Below are positions 7,454 to 15,843 of a DNA stretch of 64,000 nt, one piece after another. The position numbers and the translations under genes were made by a program. Origin of the DNA: JACPFV01 sp038043245. GTDB taxonomy: Bacteria; Pseudomonadota; Gammaproteobacteria; Nevskiales; Nevskiaceae. The notes under the pieces were generated by a model. The model worked only from the letters and a program-made list of their open reading frames with translations. It had not been told where the DNA came from and searched no databases. The stretch is from NCBI GenBank assembly GCA_038043245.1, contig JBBTCH010000009.1:1-64000 (forward strand), read 5' to 3'. Position 1 is the stretch's first letter. Every line of letters starts with the position of its first letter.

Positions 7454-8913
7454 TTGAAATTCTCCGGGGCACGGTGATGCCAGTCCGTGGCGAGCTGATA
7501 TTGATGCGCGACGTTGAGCATGCGGCCCTCATCGAAATAATTACCCATCAGCTGCATTCCAACCGGCAGCCCCTCAACAAAACCACAAGGCAGACTCATG
7601 GCCGGAATGCCGGCGAGGTTGGCGGCAATGGTGTAGATGTCGTTGAGGTACATCGCCACCGGGTCGTCGGTCTTGGCGCCGAGCTTGAAAGCGATATCCG
7701 TCGCGGTCGGACCGAGGATCACATCCACGGTTTCATACGCGCGCTTGAAATCTTCGTAGATCAGCTTGCGTACTTTCTGCGCCTTCAAGTAATACGCGTC
7801 GTAATAACCGTGGCTGAGCACGTAAGTGCCGATCATGATGCGGCGCTGCACTTCGGCGCCAAAACCTTCGCCGCGCGAGCGCTTGTACAGTTCTTCCAGC
7901 GTCTTCACGCCTTCCGCGCGATGGCCGTAGCGCACGCCGTCGAAGCGCGCGAGGTTGGACGAAGCTTCGGCCGGAGCGACCACGTAATAGGTCGGCACTG
8001 ACAGCGGCGAATTCGGCAGGGAGATTTCCTTGAATTCGGCGCCGAGTTTTTTCAGCTCGCTGATCGCCGCCTCGATGCAGGCGCGCGCACCGGGCGCGAG
8101 CCCGTCGGCGAAATATTCTTTCGGCAGGCCGATTTTCAAACCCTTGATGGATTTACCCAGGGCGGCGGCGTAATCGTCCACCGGCCGCTCGACACTGGTG
8201 GAATCGCGTGTGTCGAAACCGGACATCGCGTGCAACACCAGCGCTGCGTCTTCGGCAGAACGGGCGACGACGCCCGCCTGATCAAGACTGGAGGCAAACG
8301 CGATCATGCCGTAGCGCGAGACGCGACCGTAGGTCGGTTTGATGCCGGTGAGATTGGTCAACGAAGCCGGCTGGCGGATCGAGCCGCCGGTGTCGGTCGC
8401 GGTCGCGGCAGGCGCGAGACCTGCTGCGACGGCAGCAACGCTGCCGCCGCTGGAGCCACCGGGAACACGCGTCTGATCCCAGGGGTTCTTCACCGGGCCG
8501 TAGAAACTGGTTTCGTTGGAGGAGCCCATTGCGAACTCGTCCATGTTGCATTTGCCGAGCATGACCATGCCGGCGTCGCGATGCAGCCTCTCGACGATAT
8601 GCGCGTCATACGGCGCGACGAACCTGTCCAGCATCTTCGAGCCGCAGGAGGTTTTTATCCCTTGCGTACAGAAGATGTCTTTCTGGGCCAGCGGGACTCC
8701 AGTCAGTACGCCCGCTTTACCCTGGCCCAGCTGCGCATCCGCCGCATCGGCACATTTAAGCGCTGCGTCACCCGTGACCGTGATGAAGCTGTTGAGTTTG
8801 GGGTCGTGCGCAGCGATGCGCGCCAGGTAATGCTGGGTCAGCTCGCGCGACGAGAACTTCTTCGCGCGCAGGCCGTCGGCCATCGCGCGCAGCGAAAGCG
8901 AATGGAGGCTCAC
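7450..8913 (-). CDS. gatA: Aspartyl/glutamyl-tRNA(Asn/Gln) amidotransferase subunit A
   Basis: 487 residues, the standard GatA length. The amidase-signature catalytic triad is present: Lys78 in GVPLAQKDIF, Ser154 in the GGSSGGS segment, and Ser178 in TDTGGSIRQPA. GatA releases ammonia from glutamine and channels it to GatB. The ATG at 8911-8913 overlaps the gatC stop, and its own stop overlaps the start of the inserted TonB-like gene. Presence of gatCAB implies that this organism charges Gln-tRNA and/or Asn-tRNA by transamidation. Confidence 0.97.
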   Translation of the reverse strand: MSLHSLSLRAMADGLRAKKFSSRELTQHYLARIAAHDPKLNSFITVTGDAALKCADAADAQLGQGKAGVLTGVPLAQKDIFCTQGIKTSCGSKMLDRFVAPYDAHIVERLHRDAGMVMLGKCNMDEFAMGSSNETSFYGPVKNPWDQTRVPGGSSGGSVAAVAAGLAPAATATDTGGSIRQPASLTNLTGIKPTYGRVSRYGMIAFASSLDQAGVVARSAEDAALVLHAMSGFDTRDSTSVERPVDDYAAALGKSIKGLKIGLPKEYFADGLAPGARACIEAAISELKKLGAEFKEISLPNSPLSVPTYYVVAPAEASSNLARFDGVRYGHRAEGVKTLEELYKRSRGEGFGAEVQRRIMIGTYVLSHGYYDAYYLKAQKVRKLIYEDFKRAYETVDVILGPTATDIAFKLGAKTDDPVAMYLNDIYTIAANLAGIPAMSLPCGFVEGLPVGMQLMGNYFDEGRMLNVAHQYQLATDWHHRAPENFK

Positions 8914-9197
8914 TCGATCACCCGGGGTACCAGGTACAAGCCGCCCTCCACGGCCGGCGCATGGGCCTGGAACACCTCACGGCGATCAGACTCGGTGACG
9001 GTGTCCGGTCGCAGGCGCTGGGTCATCTCCAGCGGGTGCGCCATCGGCGCCACGCCGTCGGTTTGGGCCTGCGACAACTGTCCGACCATCTCGAAGATGT
9101 TGCTCAGCTGCTGGGCGTAAGCCGACTCTTTTTCGGGTTTGAGGTCGAGTCGCGCCAGATGAGCTACCTGCCGCACCTGTTCCGGGGTGAGAGACAT
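8910..9197 (-). CDS. gatC: Aspartyl/glutamyl-tRNA(Asn/Gln) amidotransferase subunit C
   Basis: 95 residues from ATG 9197 (MSLTPEQVRQVAHLARL), the usual GatC size and N-terminus; a longer frame to 9272 adds unrelated residues. The family pattern is LTPEQVRQVAHLARLDLKPEE-like at the start, with RPDTVTES and FQAHAPAVEGGLYLVPRVIE at the end. GatC stabilises the GatA-GatB complex. This is the first gene of the operon. The divergent neighbour is not mreB directly, as often seen, but a lower-GC patch with two unknown exported proteins. Confidence 0.95.
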   Translation of the reverse strand: MSLTPEQVRQVAHLARLDLKPEKESAYAQQLSNIFEMVGQLSQAQTDGVAPMAHPLEMTQRLRPDTVTESDRREVFQAHAPAVEGGLYLVPRVIE

Positions 9198-9352
9198 GAG
9201 GGGTTCGGCCAATTTAGGGGCGCGAAAAATAACATGGTCTTGAAATCGCCACATTGCGGGAGTACGGTGCATCCGGGAGTGGTTATCTGTAGGTACAGGG
9301 ACGTGTCCAAGAAATAAAAATCCGCCTCTGCACGAGGTCCTACAAAAACTTT

Positions 9353-9356
9353 GGAG
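9353..9356 (+). promoter_or_regulatory. Shine-Dalgarno that fixes the start of the frameshifted exported gene
   Basis: GGAG lies 5 bases before ATG 9362, in TTTGGAGAAATCATG. It supports 9362 as the true start, which puts the signal peptide in a different frame from the rest of the protein. Confidence 0.7.
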
Positions 9357-9361
9357 AAATC

Positions 9362-9962
9362 ATGAAAACCAAGCATCTGCTTCTGGTTGTTGCTGTTCTT
9401 TGCGCTCCCACGGGGGGGGGCCTTGGCCAACGCTGACGACGCCCTCGGATTCCTGTCAACACCTCAACAGGACAGTATTAGCGCTACTGCCTGTGCGGCT
9501 GTGCCTGCCATTACGGCGTTGCGCCCACCTCCGGCTGGCGCCCAAGCGGCATGTGTCACGCATTGGTGGGTTTGTGGAGGTCATACTTTTTTCTCTCAAT
9601 ACACATCTAAATCGGGTGGAAGCTTTACCTTTTCCGGACAATCACAGACCAACTGGGGCTCGGCGACGTCGGCCTGTGGGCCAGTTTTAATTGTTGACAC
9701 GATCGGAGTTGAAGGAAGAACCGTAGCAACAGATTCGCGTACGCATGAGTTGAAAATCCAAGCGGAAGATCGGTTTGATTCCTTTGTAGGCGACTCGGTG
9801 TCGCAATCCTTTGGTGGTGCTGTCATTGCCCAACCTTGCGGCGGCGTGAGCACTCATTCCGCAATCCTGTTCAATGCCCGATGGTCCGCAACAGCAGCCT
9901 CTGGATGTGCCAATGACCGGGCGAGCGACACTTTCGATATTGTTGATCTATTGCTTCAGTAA
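9362..9962 (+). pseudogene. Cys-containing exported protein of unknown function, frameshifted at a G9 run (possible phase-variable gene)
   Basis: Translation from ATG 9362, behind a good ribosome site, gives the signal-peptide start MKTKHLLLVVAVLCAPT and then stops at 9434-9436. The rest (about 9421-9962) is open in another frame. The two frames meet at nine consecutive G (9412-9420). With eight G the product would read through as ...CAPTGGALA-NADDALGF, a textbook signal peptidase site, giving about 199 residues. The mature part has six or more Cys, a WWVCGGHTFF segment and many Ser/Thr/Gly, and ends in DIVDLLLQ. No family is recognised. Either slipped-strand phase variation or a homopolymer sequencing error explains it. 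Base composition is lower in GC than in neighbouring genes. Confidence 0.7.
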
Positions 9963-10057
9963 GCGGCAATCAGAATTGCATGGTGCGGTTGGAGGTTCCG
10001 GGCTTAATCCTCGGCGGCTTCAATCGCACCATTGCCTTCGTTTTTGAGGCAAGGGCT

Positions 10058-11095
10058 ATGTGCCATATCCGAATTCTTGGACTCGTCGTACTCGCTTTAT
10101 TGCTCTCCGGTTGTTCGCGCAGCACCGCTTTGGATGTGCCTGAGATTAATAGCCGCCAAGCGGCGGCGGCACCCCCGCTGGCCACTGAACTGGACATCGC
10201 GCGGGCGATTGCGGCTATGCGTTTCACGGCGCTCCAAATGGGATTTGGATTTGTGCCCACCCGCGAAAAATCTCCAAACGGCGCCGAGTCTGGCGTCCAC
10301 GAGATTGCCTGCTCAGATACAGGCCACGTCCGCTTTGACGAAACACGCAAGGAAACGACTTACCTTGATTGTCAGGTAAGTCTATTTGGAATTGGCAACG
10401 CCTTTGTTGCTTTCTCTCTTGACGGCTTTGTTGATGAAAGTTGCCGGGGAGCAAGCGGCGAGATTCATTGCCTCGGGTTTGGGACTCCGGAGGAAGCGTA
10501 CTTGCTCAGGATTTTCGACCATGATGAAGAAGTAGGTGGCGAAGCACGCAGCTTCAGCATAACCAACACCGCGTACACCGCAGGCACCGACGAAACGATT
10601 TCAGCCGCCGGCACCGTGCGGCGCAGCCGACCCACGGTCATTCAAGCCAGCATTGCCGCCGAAGAGTTCAGGCTGATTCAGGATCGCACTGCGGAAAACA
10701 GCAACGAAGTCCGCGATTCTCATGCAGATTTTTCTGGCTCCGCCATCTTGAGTTCAGATGACGCGTTTGACTGCGTAAACGGCACGCTGACGATGGCCAC
10801 CCTGTCTACGGTCACTATGGATGTTGATGGGGTTTTCGTTGCCGGGCTGGTGCAAATCTCCAACGATCTTGCAGAGTCCGTGGTCGCGGACTTTCTGCCC
10901 GATGGATCGGCGCTCTATCGCGGCAGTGCCAATCAAGTGGGACTGATCAGCTTGGAAAACCTGCAGAAGCATTGCCCGGATTTTACGGTTAGCTCCTCAA
11001 GCGATGAAGAGCCGAACGCTGCGGTGTTGCGCTTGGTTGACCCGACAATTAAGCCCACCCGCTCAGGTTCTCTGCCGACTCTATTGAACCGCTAA
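10058..11095 (+). CDS. Lipoprotein of unknown function
   Basis: 345 residues from ATG 10058, chosen because GAGG at 10046-10049 lies 8 bases upstream and because it yields a proper lipoprotein signal MCHIRILGLVVLALLLSGC with lipobox LSGC (lipidated Cys19). An upstream start at 9980 would bury the signal. The mature part has scattered Cys, acidic patches, and stretches such as GSAILSSDDAFDCVNGTLTM and FLPDGSALYRGSANQ. No known domain is recognised. It follows the frameshifted exported gene by 95 bp and shares its lower GC, so the two may have arrived together. Confidence 0.75.
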   Translation: MCHIRILGLVVLALLLSGCSRSTALDVPEINSRQAAAAPPLATELDIARAIAAMRFTALQMGFGFVPTREKSPNGAESGVHEIACSDTGHVRFDETRKETTYLDCQVSLFGIGNAFVAFSLDGFVDESCRGASGEIHCLGFGTPEEAYLLRIFDHDEEVGGEARSFSITNTAYTAGTDETISAAGTVRRSRPTVIQASIAAEEFRLIQDRTAENSNEVRDSHADFSGSAILSSDDAFDCVNGTLTMATLSTVTMDVDGVFVAGLVQISNDLAESVVADFLPDGSALYRGSANQVGLISLENLQKHCPDFTVSSSSDEEPNAAVLRLVDPTIKPTRSGSLPTLLNR

Positions 11096-11111
11096 CGAAA
11101 TAATAGCGGTA
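11089..11111. other. Small inverted repeat at the lipoprotein stop codon
   Basis: ACCGCTA and TAGCGGT pair around a 9-base loop across the TAA stop. No T-run follows, so terminator activity is doubtful. The rest of the 165-bp gap to mreB holds a CGGCTC/GAGCCG mini-hairpin near 11163-11177 and no ORF I would trust. Confidence 0.35.
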
Positions 11112-11260
11112 CTACAAATGTACCACTCAATTTTCGTAGCGGGCTGTTGCGGGGCCCAAAACCGGCTCACAGAGCCGTTCGCCTTGCCATTAACGCCTCT
11201 GGGCCGCTACAGTTCGCGCTCTTTTTCGCCTGCCGCGCCCAATCCTGCCCGCGTTCCCAA

Positions 11261-12298
11261 ATGATCGAAACCTTCCGCAAACTTTTTGTCAACGATCTTT
11301 CGATTGACCTTGGTACCGCCAACACCCTGATTTACGTCCGCGATGAAGGCATCGTGCTCAACGAGCCTTCGGTGGTCGCGATCCGCACCGAAGCGCGCGG
11401 CAGCAAGAAAGTCGAAGCCGTCGGCCTCGACGCCAAGCGCATGCTCGGCCGCACGCCCGGCAACATCCAGACCGTGCGCCCGCTGCGCGACGGCGTCATC
11501 GCTGACTTCACCATCACCGAAAAGATGCTGCAGCACTTCATCCGCAAGGTGCAGAAGGGCCGCATGCTCAAACCCATCACCCGCGTGGTGGTCTGCGTGC
11601 CCTACGGCTCGACCCAGGTCGAGCGCCGCGCGATCCGCGAGTCGGTCGAGCAGGCGGGTGCACGCAAGGTCTACGTGATTGAAGAACCCGTTGCAGCGGC
11701 GCTCGGCGCCGGCATTCCCATCGGCGACGCCCGTGGCTCGATGGTGCTCGACATCGGCGGCGGCACGTCGGAAGTCGGCGTGATCTCGCTGTCCGGCATC
11801 GTTTACGCCGAGTCGGCGCGCATCGGCGGCGACAAGTTCGATGAAGCCATCGTCAATTACGTGCGCCGCCAGTACAACATGCTGATCGGCGAAGCCACCG
11901 CCGAGCGGGTGAAAATCGAGATCGGCTCGGCCTTCCCCGGTCATGAAGTGCAGGAAATCGACGTCGTCGGCCGCCATCTCGCCGCCGGCGTGCCGCGCAC
12001 CTTCACCATGAACTCCAATGAAGTGCTGGATGCGCTGCAGGAGCCTCTGGCCGGCATCGTCGCCTCGGTCAAGAAAGCGCTGGAACGCACGCCGCCGGAA
12101 CTCGGCTCCGACGTCGCCGAACGCGGCATCGTCCTCACCGGTGGTGGCGCGCTGCTGCGCGACATCGACAAACTGATCTCCGAGGAAACCGGCCTGCCGG
12201 TGATCGTCGCCGACGACCCGCTGACCTGTGTCGCCCGTGGCGGCGGCATGATGCTCGACTCTCTCGACAAGGGCGGCGAACTGCTGAGCGTGGAATAA
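11261..12298 (+). CDS. mreB: Rod shape-determining actin-like protein MreB
   Basis: 345 residues from ATG 11261 (MIETFRKLFVNDLSIDLGTANTLIYVRDEG), the normal MreB N-terminus and length; upstream in-frame codons to 11147 are not conserved. Actin-fold marks are present: phosphate-1 loop DLGTANTLIY, connecting and phosphate-2 region MVLDIGGGTSEVGVISL, and adenosine motif GIVLTGGGALLRDIDKLI. MreB polymers under the inner membrane organise lateral wall synthesis with MreC, MreD, RodA and PBP2, all encoded next. Its TAA stop (12296-12298) is the first three bases of repeat element R2. Confidence 0.98.
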   Translation: MIETFRKLFVNDLSIDLGTANTLIYVRDEGIVLNEPSVVAIRTEARGSKKVEAVGLDAKRMLGRTPGNIQTVRPLRDGVIADFTITEKMLQHFIRKVQKGRMLKPITRVVVCVPYGSTQVERRAIRESVEQAGARKVYVIEEPVAAALGAGIPIGDARGSMVLDIGGGTSEVGVISLSGIVYAESARIGGDKFDEAIVNYVRRQYNMLIGEATAERVKIEIGSAFPGHEVQEIDVVGRHLAAGVPRTFTMNSNEVLDALQEPLAGIVASVKKALERTPPELGSDVAERGIVLTGGGALLRDIDKLISEETGLPVIVADDPLTCVARGGGMMLDSLDKGGELLSVE

Positions 12299-12438
12299 GT
12301 CCTTTGCGAAGCTGCTGCGCTCGGCATCTTGCGCGGGAGCGGTGCTCGCAATCTTCATTGACTGCCGTGTCAACTGCGGTTGCTGCGCTCCGTCCTCGCG
12401 CAACCTGCCTTCGCTCACAACGCTTCGCACAGGACTTA
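12296..12438 (+). repeat. Intra-operon structured repeat R2, short copy (mreB-mreC)
   Basis: A 143-bp element bounded by 17-bp inverted repeats TAAGTCCTTTGCGAAGC (12296-12312) and GCTTCGCACAGGACTTA (12422-12438), 16 of 17 paired. The left terminus supplies the TAA of mreB. Inside, 12341-12423 is about 90 % identical (8 mismatches in about 82) to the minus strand of 30378-30460. A short TTGAC-N6-GTCAA stem is kept in both copies while its loop differs. There is no ORF of note. The element would be transcribed in the mre operon and fold into a long stem. Confidence 0.85.
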
Positions 12439-12472
12439 TCCGGTTTTCCTAACCGGCTCTAAACTACACGCC

Positions 12473-13381
12473 GTGAAATCGTTCCCCTTCCCGGTCGGCA
12501 GCCCATCCCTGTTCCCGCGTGGGCCCGGCGTCGGCCTGAAAACACTGGTGCTGTGCATGACGGCGCTCGTGCTGATGGTGGTGGACCGGCGAGGCGACAG
12601 CGTCGATGGCCTGCGCGAAGCCCTGACTGTCACGCTGAAACCGCTGTTCTGGGTTACTTCGCTGCCGGGACGCACTGCGGTGGCGGTGACGAACTACCAG
12701 ACCCGCGACTCACTGCTCGAGGAGAACGCACAACTCAAGCAGGAGCAGTTCCTGCTGAATTCGCGACTGCAAAAATTGGACTCGCTGCAGGCCGAGAACA
12801 CGCGCATCCGCGAGCTGTTGTCGTCCTCGACCCAGCTCGAGGAACGCGTGCTGATCGCCGAAGTGCTGTCGGCCGCGCAGGACCCCTACCGTCACCAGAT
12901 CCTGCTCGACAAGGGCGCACGCGACGGCGTCTATCGCGGCCAGGCGGTGGTGGATGCGTCCGGCGTGCTCGGCCAGGTCATCCAGGTCAACGCCTACAGC
13001 TCGATGGCGCTGCTGATCACCGACCCGAACCACGGTATCCCCGTGGAGATCAACCGCACCGGCCTGCAGACCATCGCGCTCGGCCGCGGCGACGGCCAGC
13101 GCCTGTCGCTGCCTTACCTGCCGAGCAACGCCGACATCAAGGCCGGCGACCTGCTGGTGTCGTCGCCGCTGGGCGGGCGCTTCCCGGCGGGTTATCCGGT
13201 CGGCGAGATCATCGAGACTCGCCCCAGCCACGGCGACAACTTCATGGAAGCGCTGGCCAAACCGGCCGCGCATATCAACCAGGGCCGCCAGGCGCTGCTG
13301 GTCTGGAGCGAAAGCTATCCGGTGCCTGAACCGCCTCCTGCCCCCGCACCCGAAGCGATCGAGCCGGAGAACCCGGAATGA
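12473..13381 (+). CDS. mreC: Rod shape-determining protein MreC
   Basis: 302 residues from GTG 12473 (VKSFPFPVGSPSLFPRG); the longer frame starting at 12380 lies inside repeat R2 and is rejected. Order: short basic cytoplasmic tail, one membrane helix (about residues 22-42, LKTLVLCMTALVLMVV), a coiled coil (about 75-115, including LLEENAQLKQEQFLLNSRLQ), then the two beta-barrel MreC domains with QDPYRHQILLDKGARDGV and LITDPNHGIPVEI. A Pro/Glu-rich tail ends the protein. MreC links MreB to PBP2 in the periplasm. Its stop overlaps mreD by 4 bp. Confidence 0.96.
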   Translation: MKSFPFPVGSPSLFPRGPGVGLKTLVLCMTALVLMVVDRRGDSVDGLREALTVTLKPLFWVTSLPGRTAVAVTNYQTRDSLLEENAQLKQEQFLLNSRLQKLDSLQAENTRIRELLSSSTQLEERVLIAEVLSAAQDPYRHQILLDKGARDGVYRGQAVVDASGVLGQVIQVNAYSSMALLITDPNHGIPVEINRTGLQTIALGRGDGQRLSLPYLPSNADIKAGDLLVSSPLGGRFPAGYPVGEIIETRPSHGDNFMEALAKPAAHINQGRQALLVWSESYPVPEPPPAPAPEAIEPENPE

Positions 13382-13857
13382 TCACGACCGGCGCATTGCG
13401 GCTGCCGTTGATCCTGCTCGTTGCGTTCTTCCTGCAGTTCACCCCACTGCCGGACTGGCTGGCGACCGCGCGACCTCTGTGGATCGCGGCAGCGCTGGTC
13501 GCCTGGGCGCTGAGCTCGCGCGATCCGCGCGGCCTGTTCAGCGCATGGATCGCCGGCTTGCTGCTCGACGCGGCCTACGGCAGCGTGCTCGGCCAGCACG
13601 CACTGGCGCTGACGCTGCTGGTGTTTCTGGCGATCCAGATGCGCGGCATGATCTCGGTGCTGCCGGGCTGGCAGTCGGCACTGGCATTACTGCCGGCCTG
13701 GCTCACCTACACCTTCGTGCTGTTCTGGATCGACGGCAGCACCCAGCACCAGGCCGATCCCTGGCAGCGCTGGATGCCGGCCTACCTGACCAGCCTGGTC
13801 TGGCCTTTGTTGTGGCCGCTGATGCGCGGACTCATGCGCCGCGATTTCCGGGAATAG
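13378..13857 (+). CDS. mreD: Rod shape-determining protein MreD
   Basis: 159 residues, almost wholly hydrophobic with about five to six predicted membrane helices, as in MreD. The start ATG overlaps the mreC stop (ATGA, 13378-13381). Sequence is poorly conserved in this family; recognition rests on the helix pattern, on FSAWIAGLLLDAAYGSVLGQHAL, which resembles the conserved central MreD segment, and on position between mreC and mrdA. It is an inner-membrane member of the elongasome. Confidence 0.94.
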   Translation: MITTGALRLPLILLVAFFLQFTPLPDWLATARPLWIAAALVAWALSSRDPRGLFSAWIAGLLLDAAYGSVLGQHALALTLLVFLAIQMRGMISVLPGWQSALALLPAWLTYTFVLFWIDGSTQHQADPWQRWMPAYLTSLVWPLLWPLMRGLMRRDFRE

Positions 13858-13860
13858 CGC

Positions 13861-15843
13861 TTGCCTTTACGACGCAGCAGTTTCGAAGCAATCAAGAATC
13901 TGCACGAGGAGCGTCACGTCTTTTTGCTGCGCATCCTCGCGGCGGCTTTGCTCTGCCTGGGTCTGAGCGCCCTCCTGGTCACGCGACTGGTGCATGTGCA
14001 GCTGATCGACCACGACTACTACAGCACCCGCTCCGACGAGAACCGCATGCGTCTGTGGGTCGTGCCGCCGGTACGCGGATATCTGTTCGATCGCAATGGC
14101 ACAGTGATGGCCGAAAACCGGCCCGCGTTCCTGATGCAGGTCAATCCGGAGAAAACCGGGGACCTGACCGATACGCTCAAGCGGCTGTCACAGCTGGTGC
14201 GCATCTCGGAAAGCGATCTGGTGCGTTTCCGCGACCGTCGGCGCAAGGCGCCAAAGTTCACCGAAGTCCCGTTGCGCTTCAACCTGACCATGGAAGAACT
14301 GGCGAACTACCAGGTGAACCGCTACGCCTTCAAAGGCGTGCAGATCGAGCCCAGCCTGTCACGCAAGTACCCCCTCGGCGCCAGTGCCGCGCATGTCATC
14401 GGTTATATCGGCGGCATCACCGAAAACGACCTCGACAAAGTTGACGAAAAAACCTATCGCGGCACCAACTATTTCGGCAAGAACGGTGTCGAGCGCGCTT
14501 ATGAAGAAGCGCTGCACGGAGTGCTCGGCACCAAGATCGTCGAAACCAATGCCGCCGGCCGGCCGCTGCGTGAAGTCGATTACCGTCTCGGCACGCCAGG
14601 GACCAACCTGTATCTTTCCATCGACGCCAAACTGCAGTTGGTCGCTGAACAGTCGCTCGGAGAAAGAAGCGGGGCAGTGGTGGCGATCGAACCCGGCACC
14701 GGAGAAATTCTGGCGCTGGTGTCCAAACCCGGCTTCGACCCACACCTGTTCGTGGACGGCATTGACGTACCGACCTACCGGGCGCTCAACGAAAACGAGA
14801 AACGGCCGCTGTTCAATCGCGCGCTGCAAGGACAATACGCCGCCGGCTCGACGATCAAGCCGTTCATGGCGCTGGCGGGACTGGATGCGCGACAACTCAA
14901 ACCTGCCGACAATGTCTACTGCAAGGGCGAATTCACCCTGCCCGGCTCCAGCCACAAATACCGCTGTCACAAACGCGAAGGTCACGGCTGGGTCGACATG
15001 GATCGCGGCGTCGGCGTCAGTTGCGACGTCTATTTCTATAACGTCGCCCTGAAACTCGGCATCGATCGCATCCATGGATTCCTCACGCGCTTCGGACTCG
15101 GCAAGCCGCTGGGCGTGGATCTGCCCGGTGAAAAAGGCGGGCTGATGCCTTCGCGCGAATGGAAGAAGCGCGTGCGCAAGGAAGACTGGTATCTGGGCGA
15201 GACCCTGAACATCGGCATCGGTCAGGGCTATACGCTGGTGACGCCGCTGCAACTGGCGCAGATCACCGCGCAACTGGCGATGCGCGGCAAGGGATTCCGG
15301 CCGCACATGGTGCACGCGGTGCAGGACCCGGTGACGCAGAAGGTCGTCAGTGTGCCGCCGGAACCCCTGCCGGAGATCGTCCTCAGCAGAACTGAGGCGT
15401 GGGACCAGATCATCGAAACCATGGAACATGTCGTGCATGAGCCGGGCGGCACGGCGTATCGGATCGGCCACGATGCGCCGTACCGGATCGCCGGCAAGAC
15501 CGGCACGGTGCAGGTGGTGGCGATGAAACAGAACGAGAAGGAGGCGCCCGATCTCGCCGACGTGCTGGAGAAATTCCGCGATCACGCGCTGTTCATCGCA
15601 TTCGCGCCTGTGGAATCGCCGAAAATCGCCATCGCCGTGCTGGCCGAACACGCCGGCCACGGCGGCAGCGTCGCGGCGCCGGTGGCGCGCGCGGTGATGG
15701 ACGCCTGGCTGGTGAACCCCGGTCGTGACGCCATCCATGGCGTTACCCCTGAGCCCATTGAACCACCGGCCCGGCCCTCCGTGGCCGGGCGTGCGGAGTC
15801 GCCGCGAGACGTGCTCGCGAAACGCGACTCCCGGCACCCATGA
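13861..15843 (+). CDS. mrdA: Peptidoglycan D,D-transpeptidase PBP2 (elongasome)
   Basis: 660 residues from TTG 13861, 3 bp after mreD; no better start with the conserved N-terminus was seen. One membrane helix (about 21-42) is followed by the pedestal/dimerisation domain with PPVRGYLFDRNG and the transpeptidase domain. Catalytic motifs are STIK with Ser330 and Lys333, SCD (Ser387-Asp389; PBP2 proteins normally have SxD here), and KTGT at Lys546. It crosslinks new lateral wall together with the RodA polymerase, whose gene overlaps by 4 bp. The tail beyond about residue 625 is low-complexity and Pro/Arg-rich. Confidence 0.97.
   Translation: MPLRRSSFEAIKNLHEERHVFLLRILAAALLCLGLSALLVTRLVHVQLIDHDYYSTRSDENRMRLWVVPPVRGYLFDRNGTVMAENRPAFLMQVNPEKTGDLTDTLKRLSQLVRISESDLVRFRDRRRKAPKFTEVPLRFNLTMEELANYQVNRYAFKGVQIEPSLSRKYPLGASAAHVIGYIGGITENDLDKVDEKTYRGTNYFGKNGVERAYEEALHGVLGTKIVETNAAGRPLREVDYRLGTPGTNLYLSIDAKLQLVAEQSLGERSGAVVAIEPGTGEILALVSKPGFDPHLFVDGIDVPTYRALNENEKRPLFNRALQGQYAAGSTIKPFMALAGLDARQLKPADNVYCKGEFTLPGSSHKYRCHKREGHGWVDMDRGVGVSCDVYFYNVALKLGIDRIHGFLTRFGLGKPLGVDLPGEKGGLMPSREWKKRVRKEDWYLGETLNIGIGQGYTLVTPLQLAQITAQLAMRGKGFRPHMVHAVQDPVTQKVVSVPPEPLPEIVLSRTEAWDQIIETMEHVVHEPGGTAYRIGHDAPYRIAGKTGTVQVVAMKQNEKEAPDLADVLEKFRDHALFIAFAPVESPKIAIAVLAEHAGHGGSVAAPVARAVMDAWLVNPGRDAIHGVTPEPIEPPARPSVAGRAESPRDVLAKRDSRHP

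Noticed and set aside
11207..12430. 407-codon minus-strand frame over mreB
   Set aside because: It mirrors a highly conserved gene in GC-rich DNA, is rich in His/Asp/Gly runs, and has no ribosome site or family resemblance.
12380..12472. N-terminal extension of mreC (MLRSVLAQPAFAHN...)
   Set aside because: It is translation of repeat R2; the same peptide start appears in the tadB-tadC copy. GTG 12473 fits the family.
15019..15027. Missing SxN motif in PBP2
   Set aside because: SCD looks odd against the general SxN rule but PBP2 proteins normally have SxD here, at the same residue number as in E. coli.
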